36,718 bases of DNA from an uncultured Eubacteriales bacterium (GTDB taxonomy: Bacteria; Bacillota; Clostridia; Oscillospirales; CAG-272): NCBI GenBank assembly GCA_934474225.1, contig CAKSLU010000014.1, positions 1 through 36,718 on the forward strand. The letters run 5' to 3'. The translations under genes and the position numbers were made by a program. The notes beneath the pieces are model-generated. The model saw nothing but the letters and a program-made list of their open reading frames with translations, ran no database searches and was not told where the DNA came from. Of this stretch, positions 16,316 to 23,585 are shown piece by piece; position 1 is the stretch's first letter; each line of letters begins with the position of its first letter.

Positions 16316-17095
16316 ATGGTACCCAAGAATGCATTGCAATATCATATTCACTGCGGCGAGGGCGATGTCGGCAGATATGTGATTCTGCCCGGCGACCCCG
16401 GTCGCTGCGAGAAAATCGCGGCGTACTTTGACGATGCAGTCTTCGTCGCGCAGAACCGCGAATACACCACCTATACCGGCACATTGCTCGGCGAAAAGGT
16501 CAGCGTCTGCTCCACCGGCATCGGCGGCCCATCCAGCGCGATTGCCATTGAGGAGTTGTTTGCCCTCGGCGCAGATACCTTCATCCGCGTCGGCACCTGC
16601 GGCGGCATTGACTTAAAGGTGCGCGCGGGCGACCTCGTCATCGCCACCGGCGCTGTCCGACAGGACGGCACCAGCCATGAGTATGCCCCGCCCGAGTACC
16701 CTGCCGTCGCGGACTTTTCCGTCACGCAGGCGCTCGTCTGGGCGGCGGAGGAGGAGGGCTGCCGCTTCCACACCGGCGTGGTGCAGAGCAAGGATTCGTT
16801 CTATGGGCAGCATTCGCCCGAGCGGATGCCGATAGCACATCGGCTGCTCGACCGCTGGGAGGCGTACCGCCGTCTCGGCGTGCTGTGCAGCGAGATGGAG
16901 AGCGCCACGCAGTTTGTCGTGTCGGATTCGCTCGGCGCGCGCTGCGGCGGCATCTTCCATGTCGTCTGGAACCAGGAGCGCAAGGCGGCAGGCATGGACG
17001 ACCTCGCCGTGCAGGATGAGGACACCGACCTCGCCGTCCGCATGGCGGTCGAAGCGCTCAAGATTCTGATTGAAAAGGACCGCGAGCAGGGCTGA
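16316..17095 (+). CDS. udp: Uridine phosphorylase (nucleoside phosphorylase family 1)
   Basis: The 259-residue enzyme cleaves uridine (and perhaps deoxyuridine) with phosphate to give the base and (deoxy)ribose 1-phosphate. Motifs are YVILPGDPGRCEKIA (phosphate-binding arginine), STGIGGPSSAIAIEEL, IRVGTCGGID, the late SKDSFYGQH and the ribose-binding EMESATQFVV. The pattern favours uridine phosphorylase over DeoD-type purine phosphorylase, although the families are close. GAGGAGGAG precedes the ATG, 13 bp after cdd. It completes a route from pyrimidine nucleosides to glycolytic intermediates with DeoB and DeoC. Confidence 0.88.
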   Translation: MVPKNALQYHIHCGEGDVGRYVILPGDPGRCEKIAAYFDDAVFVAQNREYTTYTGTLLGEKVSVCSTGIGGPSSAIAIEELFALGADTFIRVGTCGGIDLKVRAGDLVIATGAVRQDGTSHEYAPPEYPAVADFSVTQALVWAAEEEGCRFHTGVVQSKDSFYGQHSPERMPIAHRLLDRWEAYRRLGVLCSEMESATQFVVSDSLGARCGGIFHVVWNQERKAAGMDDLAVQDEDTDLAVRMAVEALKILIEKDREQG

Positions 17096-17115
17096 GCGCG
17101 GCGGCATTATAGCAA

Positions 17116-17145
17116 AAAATTGCAGGGCATTTGCCCTGCAATTTT
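17116..17145. terminator. Bidirectional terminator between udp and trxA
   Basis: TGCAGGGCA and its exact complement form the stem with a 2-nt central spacer, extended by AAAAT/ATTTT. A-runs and T-runs on both sides let it serve both convergent genes. Confidence 0.85.
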
Positions 17146-17154
17146 GAACTCTGC

Positions 17155-17472
17155 TTATTCCGCGCCCTCCAGCATGTCGATGATCTTGCCCTTCGAGGCA
17201 AGCCCGATGTGCGTGTCGGCAATCTCGCCGTTCTTCATCACGATAAGCGTCGGGATGCTCATCACCGAGAACTGCTCGGCAAGGCGGGGCGCTTCGTCCA
17301 CATTGACCTTGCAGATTTTGTAGTTGTTATATTCTTCGGCGATCTCGTCCACAATAGGAGAGACCATCTTGCAGGGGCCGCACCAGTCGGCGTAGAAGTC
17401 GATGAGCGCGATGCCTGCGTATTCCTTGATTTCCGCATTGAAATTCGATTCGTCCAGTTTGATGATTCCCAT
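17155..17472 (-). CDS. trxA: Thioredoxin
   Basis: This small cytoplasmic disulfide reductase has 105 residues. The active site WCGPC is at 30-34 in the usual context LIDFYADWCGPCKMVSPIVDEIA, and the cis-proline is in MSIPTLIVMKNG. A strong AGGAGG precedes the ATG. It lies divergently from trxB, its likely reductase, so the two halves of the redox pair share the intergenic region 17473-17581. Confidence 0.97.
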   Translation of the reverse strand: MGIIKLDESNFNAEIKEYAGIALIDFYADWCGPCKMVSPIVDEIAEEYNNYKICKVNVDEAPRLAEQFSVMSIPTLIVMKNGEIADTHIGLASKGKIIDMLEGAE

Positions 17473-17506
17473 GTGAAAAACCTCCTGTTTCTTTGAACTT
17501 ATTTAT

Positions 17507-17515
17507 ATTGTACCA
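17507..17515 (-). promoter_or_regulatory. Extended -10 promoter for trxA
   Basis: On the minus strand TGG is followed directly by TACAAT (17512-17507), 34 bp before the trxA ATG. No clear -35 element is seen, which is common for extended -10 promoters. Confidence 0.6.
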
Positions 17516-17516
17516 C

Positions 17517-17541
17517 AAAATGCGTCACAGCGGCGCATTTT
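17517..17541. repeat. Inverted repeat between trxA and trxB
   Basis: AAAATGCG and CGCATTTT (8-bp arms, 9-bp spacer) lie just upstream of the trxA -10, where a regulator or the transcription machinery would bind. Possible operator; the function is not shown. Confidence 0.4.
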
Positions 17542-17547
17542 CACGAG

Positions 17548-17571
17548 ATTTTCACGGGAAAATGTTTTTTT
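17548..17571 (+). terminator. Weak terminator-like hairpin before trxB
   Basis: ATTTTC/GAAAAT arms with a 4-nt loop are followed by G and seven T, ending 1 nt before the trxB ribosome site. The stem is AT-rich and weak. It could reduce transcription entering trxB, or be a chance feature. Confidence 0.35.
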
Positions 17572-17581
17572 CGGAGGTAAA

Positions 17582-18523
17582 ATGTACGATATTGCAATCG
17601 TCGGCGCGGGTCCTGCGGGCATGAGCGCCGCCATTTATGCCTGCCGCGCGGGGCTGTCCGCGCTTGTGTTTGAGGGGGAAGTCTGCGGCGGGCAGATGAT
17701 TCTCACTCCCGAGATCGAGAACTACCCGGGGTTGCCCGGCACATCCGGCGCGGCGCTTGCGTCCGCCATGCGGCAGCAGATGCTCTCGCTCGGCGCGACG
17801 CTCGTCGAGCGCCGCGTCAGGGCGGCGGAGAAGACCGCCGACGGCTTCTGCTTGACGGCGGGGAAGGCGACCTACGACGCACGCACACTGGTGCTTGCCA
17901 CGGGAGCGGTACGCCGTCACCTCGGCGTTCCCGGCGAAGACCGCCTTGCGCACCGCGGCGTGTCCTATTGCGCCGTCTGCGACGGCTCGTTTTTCCGCGG
18001 GCGGGATGTGGCGGTCGTCGGCGGCGGCAACACCGCGCTGGAGGACGCGCTCTATCTTGCAGGCATTTGCCCGCATGTGTGGCTGATTCACCGCCGCGCG
18101 GATTTCCGCGCGCAGGCGCGCCTCGTCGAGCGGCTGCATGCCGAGCCGAAGATTGAGTTTCTGCCCTCGTCCACCGTCACGGAGATTCGCGGCGGCGACC
18201 GGGTGGAGCGCATCCTCGTCGGCACGCCGCACGGCGAACGCGAGATTCCGGTCGCCGCCGTCTTCGTCGCTGTCGGGCTTGTCGCAGACAACGCAGCGTT
18301 TGCCGATTTGGTGAGTCTGGACGAGAACGGCTATATCCGCGCGGGCGCGGACACGCACACCGACTGCCCCGGCGTCTTCGCCGCAGGCGACACGCGCACC
18401 ACGCCTCTGCGGCAGATTCTGACCGCTGCGGCAGACGGCGCGGCAGCCGCCACCGCCGCGGAGCAATATCTGCGGCAGCTGCATGCCGACGCTGCGAAAA
18501 ACGCTGCGACGACCGTTAAATAA
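17582..18523 (+). CDS. trxB: Thioredoxin reductase
   Basis: This FAD enzyme passes electrons from NAD(P)H to thioredoxin. The 313 residues carry the FAD loop GAGPAGMSAAIYA at the N-terminus, GGQMILTPEIENYPG, the redox-active cysteines 130 and 133 in SYCAVCDGSFFRG, the nucleotide loop VVGGGNTALEDALYL, and the C-terminal FAD motif GVFAAGDTRTTPLRQILTAAADG. The HRRADFRA segment after the second loop resembles reductases using NADPH, but cofactor choice is uncertain. The ATG has CGGAGGT four bases upstream. It faces away from trxA. Confidence 0.95.
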   Translation: MYDIAIVGAGPAGMSAAIYACRAGLSALVFEGEVCGGQMILTPEIENYPGLPGTSGAALASAMRQQMLSLGATLVERRVRAAEKTADGFCLTAGKATYDARTLVLATGAVRRHLGVPGEDRLAHRGVSYCAVCDGSFFRGRDVAVVGGGNTALEDALYLAGICPHVWLIHRRADFRAQARLVERLHAEPKIEFLPSSTVTEIRGGDRVERILVGTPHGEREIPVAAVFVAVGLVADNAAFADLVSLDENGYIRAGADTHTDCPGVFAAGDTRTTPLRQILTAAADGAAAATAAEQYLRQLHADAAKNAATTVK

Positions 18524-18559
18524 GCAGAATGCAAAACACAGACAGCGAGGTTTGACAAT

Positions 18560-18934
18560 ATGGATGGCTTTTCGGTTATGGAATTTTTGTTCCCGTTCTT
18601 TTTCTTCGGCGTTTTCGCCATGGTTCTGATCGTGTTTGTCGTGACCCTTGTGCGCGGCATCGGCGAGTGGCATAAGAACAACAACTCCCCGCGCCTCACC
18701 GTGCCAGCAAAGGTCGTTTCCAAGCGGACAAGCGTCAGCCACGGGCACCATCACAGCGCAAGCGGGCATATGCACACCACCGGCTCCACTTGGTACTATG
18801 CCACCTTTGAGTTTGAGAGCGGCGACCGCCTGGAACTTGCCCTCTCGGGCAGCGAATACGGCATGCTCGCCGAGGGCGACATCGGCAAACTCACCTTTCA
18901 GGGCACGCGCTATCTCTCGTTTGAGCGGAACTAA
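18560..18934 (+). CDS. DUF2500 family membrane protein
   Basis: This protein of 124 residues has one hydrophobic segment (about 5-33). A cytoplasmic or extracellular domain follows with VPAKVVSKRTSVS, a His-rich stretch (HGHHHSASGHMHTT), then WYYATFEFESGDRLELALSGSEYGMLAEGDIGKLTFQGTRYL-type residues. This order is characteristic of DUF2500 proteins, which are widespread in Clostridia and have no known function. GAGGT lies eight bases before the ATG. It is 36 bp after trxB and may be co-transcribed. Confidence 0.85.
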   Translation: MDGFSVMEFLFPFFFFGVFAMVLIVFVVTLVRGIGEWHKNNNSPRLTVPAKVVSKRTSVSHGHHHSASGHMHTTGSTWYYATFEFESGDRLELALSGSEYGMLAEGDIGKLTFQGTRYLSFERN

Positions 18935-18960
18935 ACCACGATTGCCTTTTTTCTTGATAA

Positions 18961-19007
18961 AAAACCTCCTATGGAGAATGCTTCTGCATCCCGCCATAGG
19001 AGGTTTT
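18961..19007. terminator. Bidirectional terminator between DUF2500 gene and surface operon
   Basis: AAAACCTCCTATGG and its exact complement form a 14-bp stem with a 19-nt loop, with T and A runs outside. It ends both the plus-strand trxB/DUF2500 unit and the minus-strand surface protein operon. Confidence 0.82.
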
Positions 19008-19046
19008 GTTATTTGGGTCTTACGAAAAGCGAATCAACCGCAAGCA

Positions 19047-22000
19047 TTATTTTTCGCGGTATTGTACATACCGAACCACATCGGAAACATTGTCTTGCCC
19101 GGTCGGGTCTGTTGTGGCTGTTTCTCTTGTATCGATATAGTAGGTGTAGGTATACACCGGTTCCTGATACCGCCATTCGCTATACGAACGCGTAAAGGTT
19201 CTGTCCACGGAATAGTTGCTGTCACAGGTGGATTCAATCCAACGGTTCTCCAACCCGTTGCCGTCTATGCAAACGGCAGAGCCAAGCGAACCGCCATCGT
19301 AAACCGGCAGCCTGTGGTCAAACCATTTTTCCTGAAGCACATGACCGCTGACATAGTATGAATAAATGCTGTTTCCTTTAATCCAGCGGTAATAGTGGTA
19401 TTCGGTGCCCGTACGCTTCTCTACATTGCGCTCGCCATTCGTGGGGTCTGTCCGGCTCCAGCTGCTCCATGCGCTCCAGCCGGTTCGCTCCTTGCCGGAG
19501 GTGTTCCAGCCTGACTTGGTCGGCTCGCTGCCTGCGTCATAATGCCGCAGGGTATACGCCCACTTCGTGTTTTCGACGCGTGCGTCCGTCGGCATAGCAG
19601 AAGCTTCAACCCAGTCTGACAGCGGATTCAGCTCCCAGTGCGCATAGAGGGTAATGTCAGCGGCATCCGCCACCAAATCGCTCTCGGCAACCTTTGTACC
19701 GCCGTCACGCCCGGTATACCAGCCAAGGAATGTGTAATAATCTCTCACAGGCGTGGGCATTGAACCGAATGTGTCACCGTAGAATACAGTTTTAGACGCT
19801 GCGGAACTGTCGAGGCTGCCTCCGTTTGCATCAAAAGATACAGTGCTTTGTCCTAAGAGGTATTTGTTGAAGTCTTCTTCGGAAATCTTCACCAGTGCAC
19901 CGCTGCGCATATTCACTCTGTTTTCACCGGTAATGGAATTGACATAGCCGAAGTTGCCGGAGACATGGAGGATGCCTCTGGCTCCACCCGATGTGGACTG
20001 AGATTCGATTTTCGGATTCTTGGCAAGGATTGCGAATTTAGAATCTGCTTGAACACTGCTGTCTTGAATCAGAGACAGCGCAGCGCCGTCCTTCTTGAGA
20101 ATCAACACGGTCGCGTTCCCGCTTGCAAAGACTTTGCGCAATGTGAGTTTGTCCGAATCGACCATGATCGGGGTGCCATGGTCGCCGGTGATTGTCATTT
20201 CGCTGATAGAGGTGTTCTCGGCGGAAGAACTCAGATAGAATGCATCAAATGTCTTTGTGCCGCCGCAAATCTCAACGGATTCAATTTCCGGTACGGACAG
20301 GGACAGCGGCGTATCGTCTGCAATATAGGAAAGGTCAAGGACGATGTTCTGCGCACCGCTGTCAAGAACCGCCTGGACGAATTCCTGCGTGATTGCTTTT
20401 TGCTTTGCCTCAATCTGTGCATCCGTGCCGCTCGGCAGCTGCTTTACAGCCTCTGCATATGCCGACAGGGAATTGATTGCTCTGACCTTTATGCTGTTTA
20501 CACCGACAAATGCATTTTTACCGATTTTGGTCACATTGGAAGGAATGTTCATATTTGTCAGGTTTGTGCAGCCTGCAAAGGCTTCGTCGCCAATCTCGGT
20601 AAAGCTGCCGATGACTTCTTCAAGACCTGTGCAGTTCTTGAATGCGCCGTTCGGAATCGTTTCGATAAACTCACCGAGAGCGACAGAGCGAATGTTTGCA
20701 TTGTTGGCAAATGCGTTTTTGGAAATTTCAGTCACCTTGTATGCCTGTGTTCCGTCGGAAACATACGAGGGGATGACTACATCGGAAGACTCGCCGATAT
20801 AGTCTACAATTTGGGCTGTGCCGTTTTTAGAATCGGTCAAGTATTCGATGCCGTTTGTTTTGGATACGCGTTCACTTACATATTCAAAAACGAAATACGG
20901 CACTTCAAACGGCAGGCAAGTGTTTTCATTGTCATGGAAATCGCCGCCTTTGGGTGTGTAATCCAACCACTCTTTCACTTCATCATCCATTACGCTGAAT
21001 GTGTATGTGAAATAGGATTTTGTGGCGTAGTCATATCCGACAACGGCAAAGACATGTGCTGTTCCAACCAGAATGCTTCTGTATTCGCCTTCAATTACAC
21101 CGTCAACCGAGTATGTCTGTGAGGTTGTACGGCTCTCCAGCTTGCTGTAGGTAACAGAAGATGTGGTCCCGGCTGTATTGCTTGCAGTGGAGCTGAATCC
21201 CTGCGTGGAAGAATCCGTGCCGCCGTTGGAATAGCTGGTACCATACTTTTTCGAGGCAGTCACAATTTCCGACAAAGTGTTTCTAACCGTTTGGCTCGAG
21301 CTGTGCGCCTGTGTAGCAGAGAATGTGGCTGAATTGTTCCAGCTAGCCGCATCTTCGTCAATGTTGGAACGAGTCGTGACTTTATCCGTGCCGGTTTTTG
21401 TAACGGTCGTCGTGTCATTATGGTAACCGTATCCCAGGCTGCCTTTGACTTCAAATCCGTTTTCATACCTTATGCCGGAAGAAAGCGTATCCTTGTCGGT
21501 GTTTGTGGATGATTGCGTGTTCTTTGTGGCGCCGAACTCGGTTGAAGCACCGAGATTGGCTTCTGCCTTGTTTGTATAGCTTGCGTTGAGGCCTGCATTG
21601 AATTGGTGCCCTTTTTCGTTGGTTTCGGTTTTTGAATTATAATCATATACCGTTGAACCTTTATCGGCCTTATGATAGCTTGACCCACCTTCTTGCGATG
21701 TCAGGCTTAATGTGCCCGAAGAGGTTGTTGCATCGGTTTTGCACACTTCTGCTTCTTTTCCGGTGGTGGTTGCCCAGGCTTCATCTACGGTGGTGACATT
21801 GTTCCACTCTTTGGAGAGCGTCCATGTGCCGGAATTGGTCGTCATGTCGGAGATCGTCTTGGAGACGCTTGCCGCTTCCGAATTGGAAATGCTGGTTGTA
21901 TATGTTTCCGACTTTTGGCCGCCAAGACCGGCACGGCTTGTTACCGTCCAGAACGGTTTATCGCCGTTCAGCGGAATATTGCGTATTTCACCGATCTCAT

Positions 22001-23573
22001 AGGTGAAATAAACAACATTATTCTCCCGATCCTCGAGAATGAGGGGATTGTCGTCTGTTTTGCTGACTGCCAAATTGCGTTGACTGGTCCAATATGCATT
22101 CAGCGTGATGTTCCCGACCGTTCCTACCGGTATGTTTTTGTATTCAACACCGTTATCGTCATACCAACCGAGGAATATGTAATTGTTTATTTTAGGGGTG
22201 TATAGATTAGAGTTTCCTGCGCTTACCGTATAATGGCATTGCTCTTCTTTCGGGGATGTTTCAACAGGCGTTTGATATGTATTATAGGTGATTTTATAAT
22301 CCTCTTCGGATACATGTGCGTATAGATTGAAATCTTCTGTTGCTGTGCTTGGAATTTCTTTAATCCGAGTCGCTTGTGCGTTATAGCTGTCAAACCACCC
22401 CTCAAATTTGAATCCGAGTTTCTCCAGCGTCTCTGTGATTTTGGCCTCCTCATCGGCGAGCGATATGCTTTCTCCGGGTGTATAAGATTGCCGCAATTCG
22501 TTTATGTCAATGCTTTGGTTGCGCAGGTACGAATGCGCACCTACAATATTATAGATTATGCTTTTTTCTTTCGGCTTGATAGGTTCAATTCTTTCATGAC
22601 CACTGAGCCATGTGTTGCACTTGTCGCACCAGACACCCTCGGTGTATCCTTCCGATGTAGACGTGGCAGGGATTGCCTCTTTCACAATCCTGTTGTGTTC
22701 GCCATGGATTACCGTACCCTCAAGCGAGATTTCGTTCTTGCCGTCCGCGTCCGAGAAGTACTTGCCGCATTCGGCGCAGTGCCAGTAGGCAATGTTGCCG
22801 TCCTCGGTGCAGGTTGCGGCTTTTGCTTCTGTCTTTTCAAGGCTATGGTTGCATTTTTGTTTAGCAGGTTTTAAGGATAATGGTTTTCCATTGGAATCAA
22901 GATAGCCGCCCGCGTTAACTCGCCTGATGAGCGTAACATCTTTGCCGTTAATTACTCCGTCGGCATTTACATCGGCTGCCTCTTCGTTTATCGAAACATT
23001 GTATCCACCAGCAGTATACCGTCTTATAAGCGTTATGTCCTTACCGTTTACAGCCTCGTCGCCATTCACATCGCCAGGTATATAATTGATGACCGTAATT
23101 GTTCCGTTTTCAAATGTAACTGGAATAGAATCAAGATTTGCATCGTAAATATCCCCGTATCGGTACGACAGTTTTATTGACAGCTTTTCATTCTTTGTCG
23201 TTTTATCCGAAACTTTAAAGGACAATGTAAGCACTTTGCCGTTTTGGGTAGAAACTTCACTTTCTGAGTCCCAAAAAAAATTACACGGACTTGAAAAAAG
23301 ACCAGGTGCGGTAAATTCGAGCATACCAAACGCATCGCCTTTTTGAACATCCAACAGCGTTAGTTTTTCATCGTATGTTAATGTAAATGTGGCACCTGCA
23401 ATTCCCTGATTATTATCAATATTTATGTTGACATCCACTGTTGAATCGGGTGCAGCATAAACACTTTCCACGCTTATTATTGTACTGTCAGCAAGCTCGG
23501 CAAAAACCGAAATAGGTAAGGCAGTGAACACAAACAGCACCGATAAAATCAATGATAATAGTTTTTTATCCAA
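19047..23573 (-). CDS. Large secreted surface protein: cohesin-like, dockerin, InlB-type repeats and BspA-type LRR
   Basis: About 1508 residues. Signal peptide 1-25. Cohesin-like domain about 28-160, closely similar to the last domain of the neighbouring SLH protein. Type I dockerin about 166-222, with two calcium loops DVNGDEAVNGKD and DVNADGVINGKD keeping Asp/Asn at 1, 3, 5 and 12. A CxxC-rich stretch (230-310) and InlB-type repeats (about 345-470, FEGWFD and FLGWYD) follow. Next is a Ser/Thr-rich beta-prone region (470-830), LRR_5 repeats (about 918-1025), a beta-rich part, another FLGWYTG repeat (1243-1313) and a Trp/Tyr-rich tail without a sorting motif. No enzyme domain was recognised. 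TTG 23573 is preferred because AAGAGG lies 8 bases upstream; GTG 23582 overlaps that site. It follows the SLH gene closely in one operon. Confidence 0.8.
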   Translation of the reverse strand: MDKKLLSLILSVLFVFTALPISVFAELADSTIISVESVYAAPDSTVDVNINIDNNQGIAGATFTLTYDEKLTLLDVQKGDAFGMLEFTAPGLFSSPCNFFWDSESEVSTQNGKVLTLSFKVSDKTTKNEKLSIKLSYRYGDIYDANLDSIPVTFENGTITVINYIPGDVNGDEAVNGKDITLIRRYTAGGYNVSINEEAADVNADGVINGKDVTLIRRVNAGGYLDSNGKPLSLKPAKQKCNHSLEKTEAKAATCTEDGNIAYWHCAECGKYFSDADGKNEISLEGTVIHGEHNRIVKEAIPATSTSEGYTEGVWCDKCNTWLSGHERIEPIKPKEKSIIYNIVGAHSYLRNQSIDINELRQSYTPGESISLADEEAKITETLEKLGFKFEGWFDSYNAQATRIKEIPSTATEDFNLYAHVSEEDYKITYNTYQTPVETSPKEEQCHYTVSAGNSNLYTPKINNYIFLGWYDDNGVEYKNIPVGTVGNITLNAYWTSQRNLAVSKTDDNPLILEDRENNVVYFTYEIGEIRNIPLNGDKPFWTVTSRAGLGGQKSETYTTSISNSEAASVSKTISDMTTNSGTWTLSKEWNNVTTVDEAWATTTGKEAEVCKTDATTSSGTLSLTSQEGGSSYHKADKGSTVYDYNSKTETNEKGHQFNAGLNASYTNKAEANLGASTEFGATKNTQSSTNTDKDTLSSGIRYENGFEVKGSLGYGYHNDTTTVTKTGTDKVTTRSNIDEDAASWNNSATFSATQAHSSSQTVRNTLSEIVTASKKYGTSYSNGGTDSSTQGFSSTASNTAGTTSSVTYSKLESRTTSQTYSVDGVIEGEYRSILVGTAHVFAVVGYDYATKSYFTYTFSVMDDEVKEWLDYTPKGGDFHDNENTCLPFEVPYFVFEYVSERVSKTNGIEYLTDSKNGTAQIVDYIGESSDVVIPSYVSDGTQAYKVTEISKNAFANNANIRSVALGEFIETIPNGAFKNCTGLEEVIGSFTEIGDEAFAGCTNLTNMNIPSNVTKIGKNAFVGVNSIKVRAINSLSAYAEAVKQLPSGTDAQIEAKQKAITQEFVQAVLDSGAQNIVLDLSYIADDTPLSLSVPEIESVEICGGTKTFDAFYLSSSAENTSISEMTITGDHGTPIMVDSDKLTLRKVFASGNATVLILKKDGAALSLIQDSSVQADSKFAILAKNPKIESQSTSGGARGILHVSGNFGYVNSITGENRVNMRSGALVKISEEDFNKYLLGQSTVSFDANGGSLDSSAASKTVFYGDTFGSMPTPVRDYYTFLGWYTGRDGGTKVAESDLVADAADITLYAHWELNPLSDWVEASAMPTDARVENTKWAYTLRHYDAGSEPTKSGWNTSGKERTGWSAWSSWSRTDPTNGERNVEKRTGTEYHYYRWIKGNSIYSYYVSGHVLQEKWFDHRLPVYDGGSLGSAVCIDGNGLENRWIESTCDSNYSVDRTFTRSYSEWRYQEPVYTYTYYIDTRETATTDPTGQDNVSDVVRYVQYREK

Positions 23574-23585
23574 AACTTTCACCTC

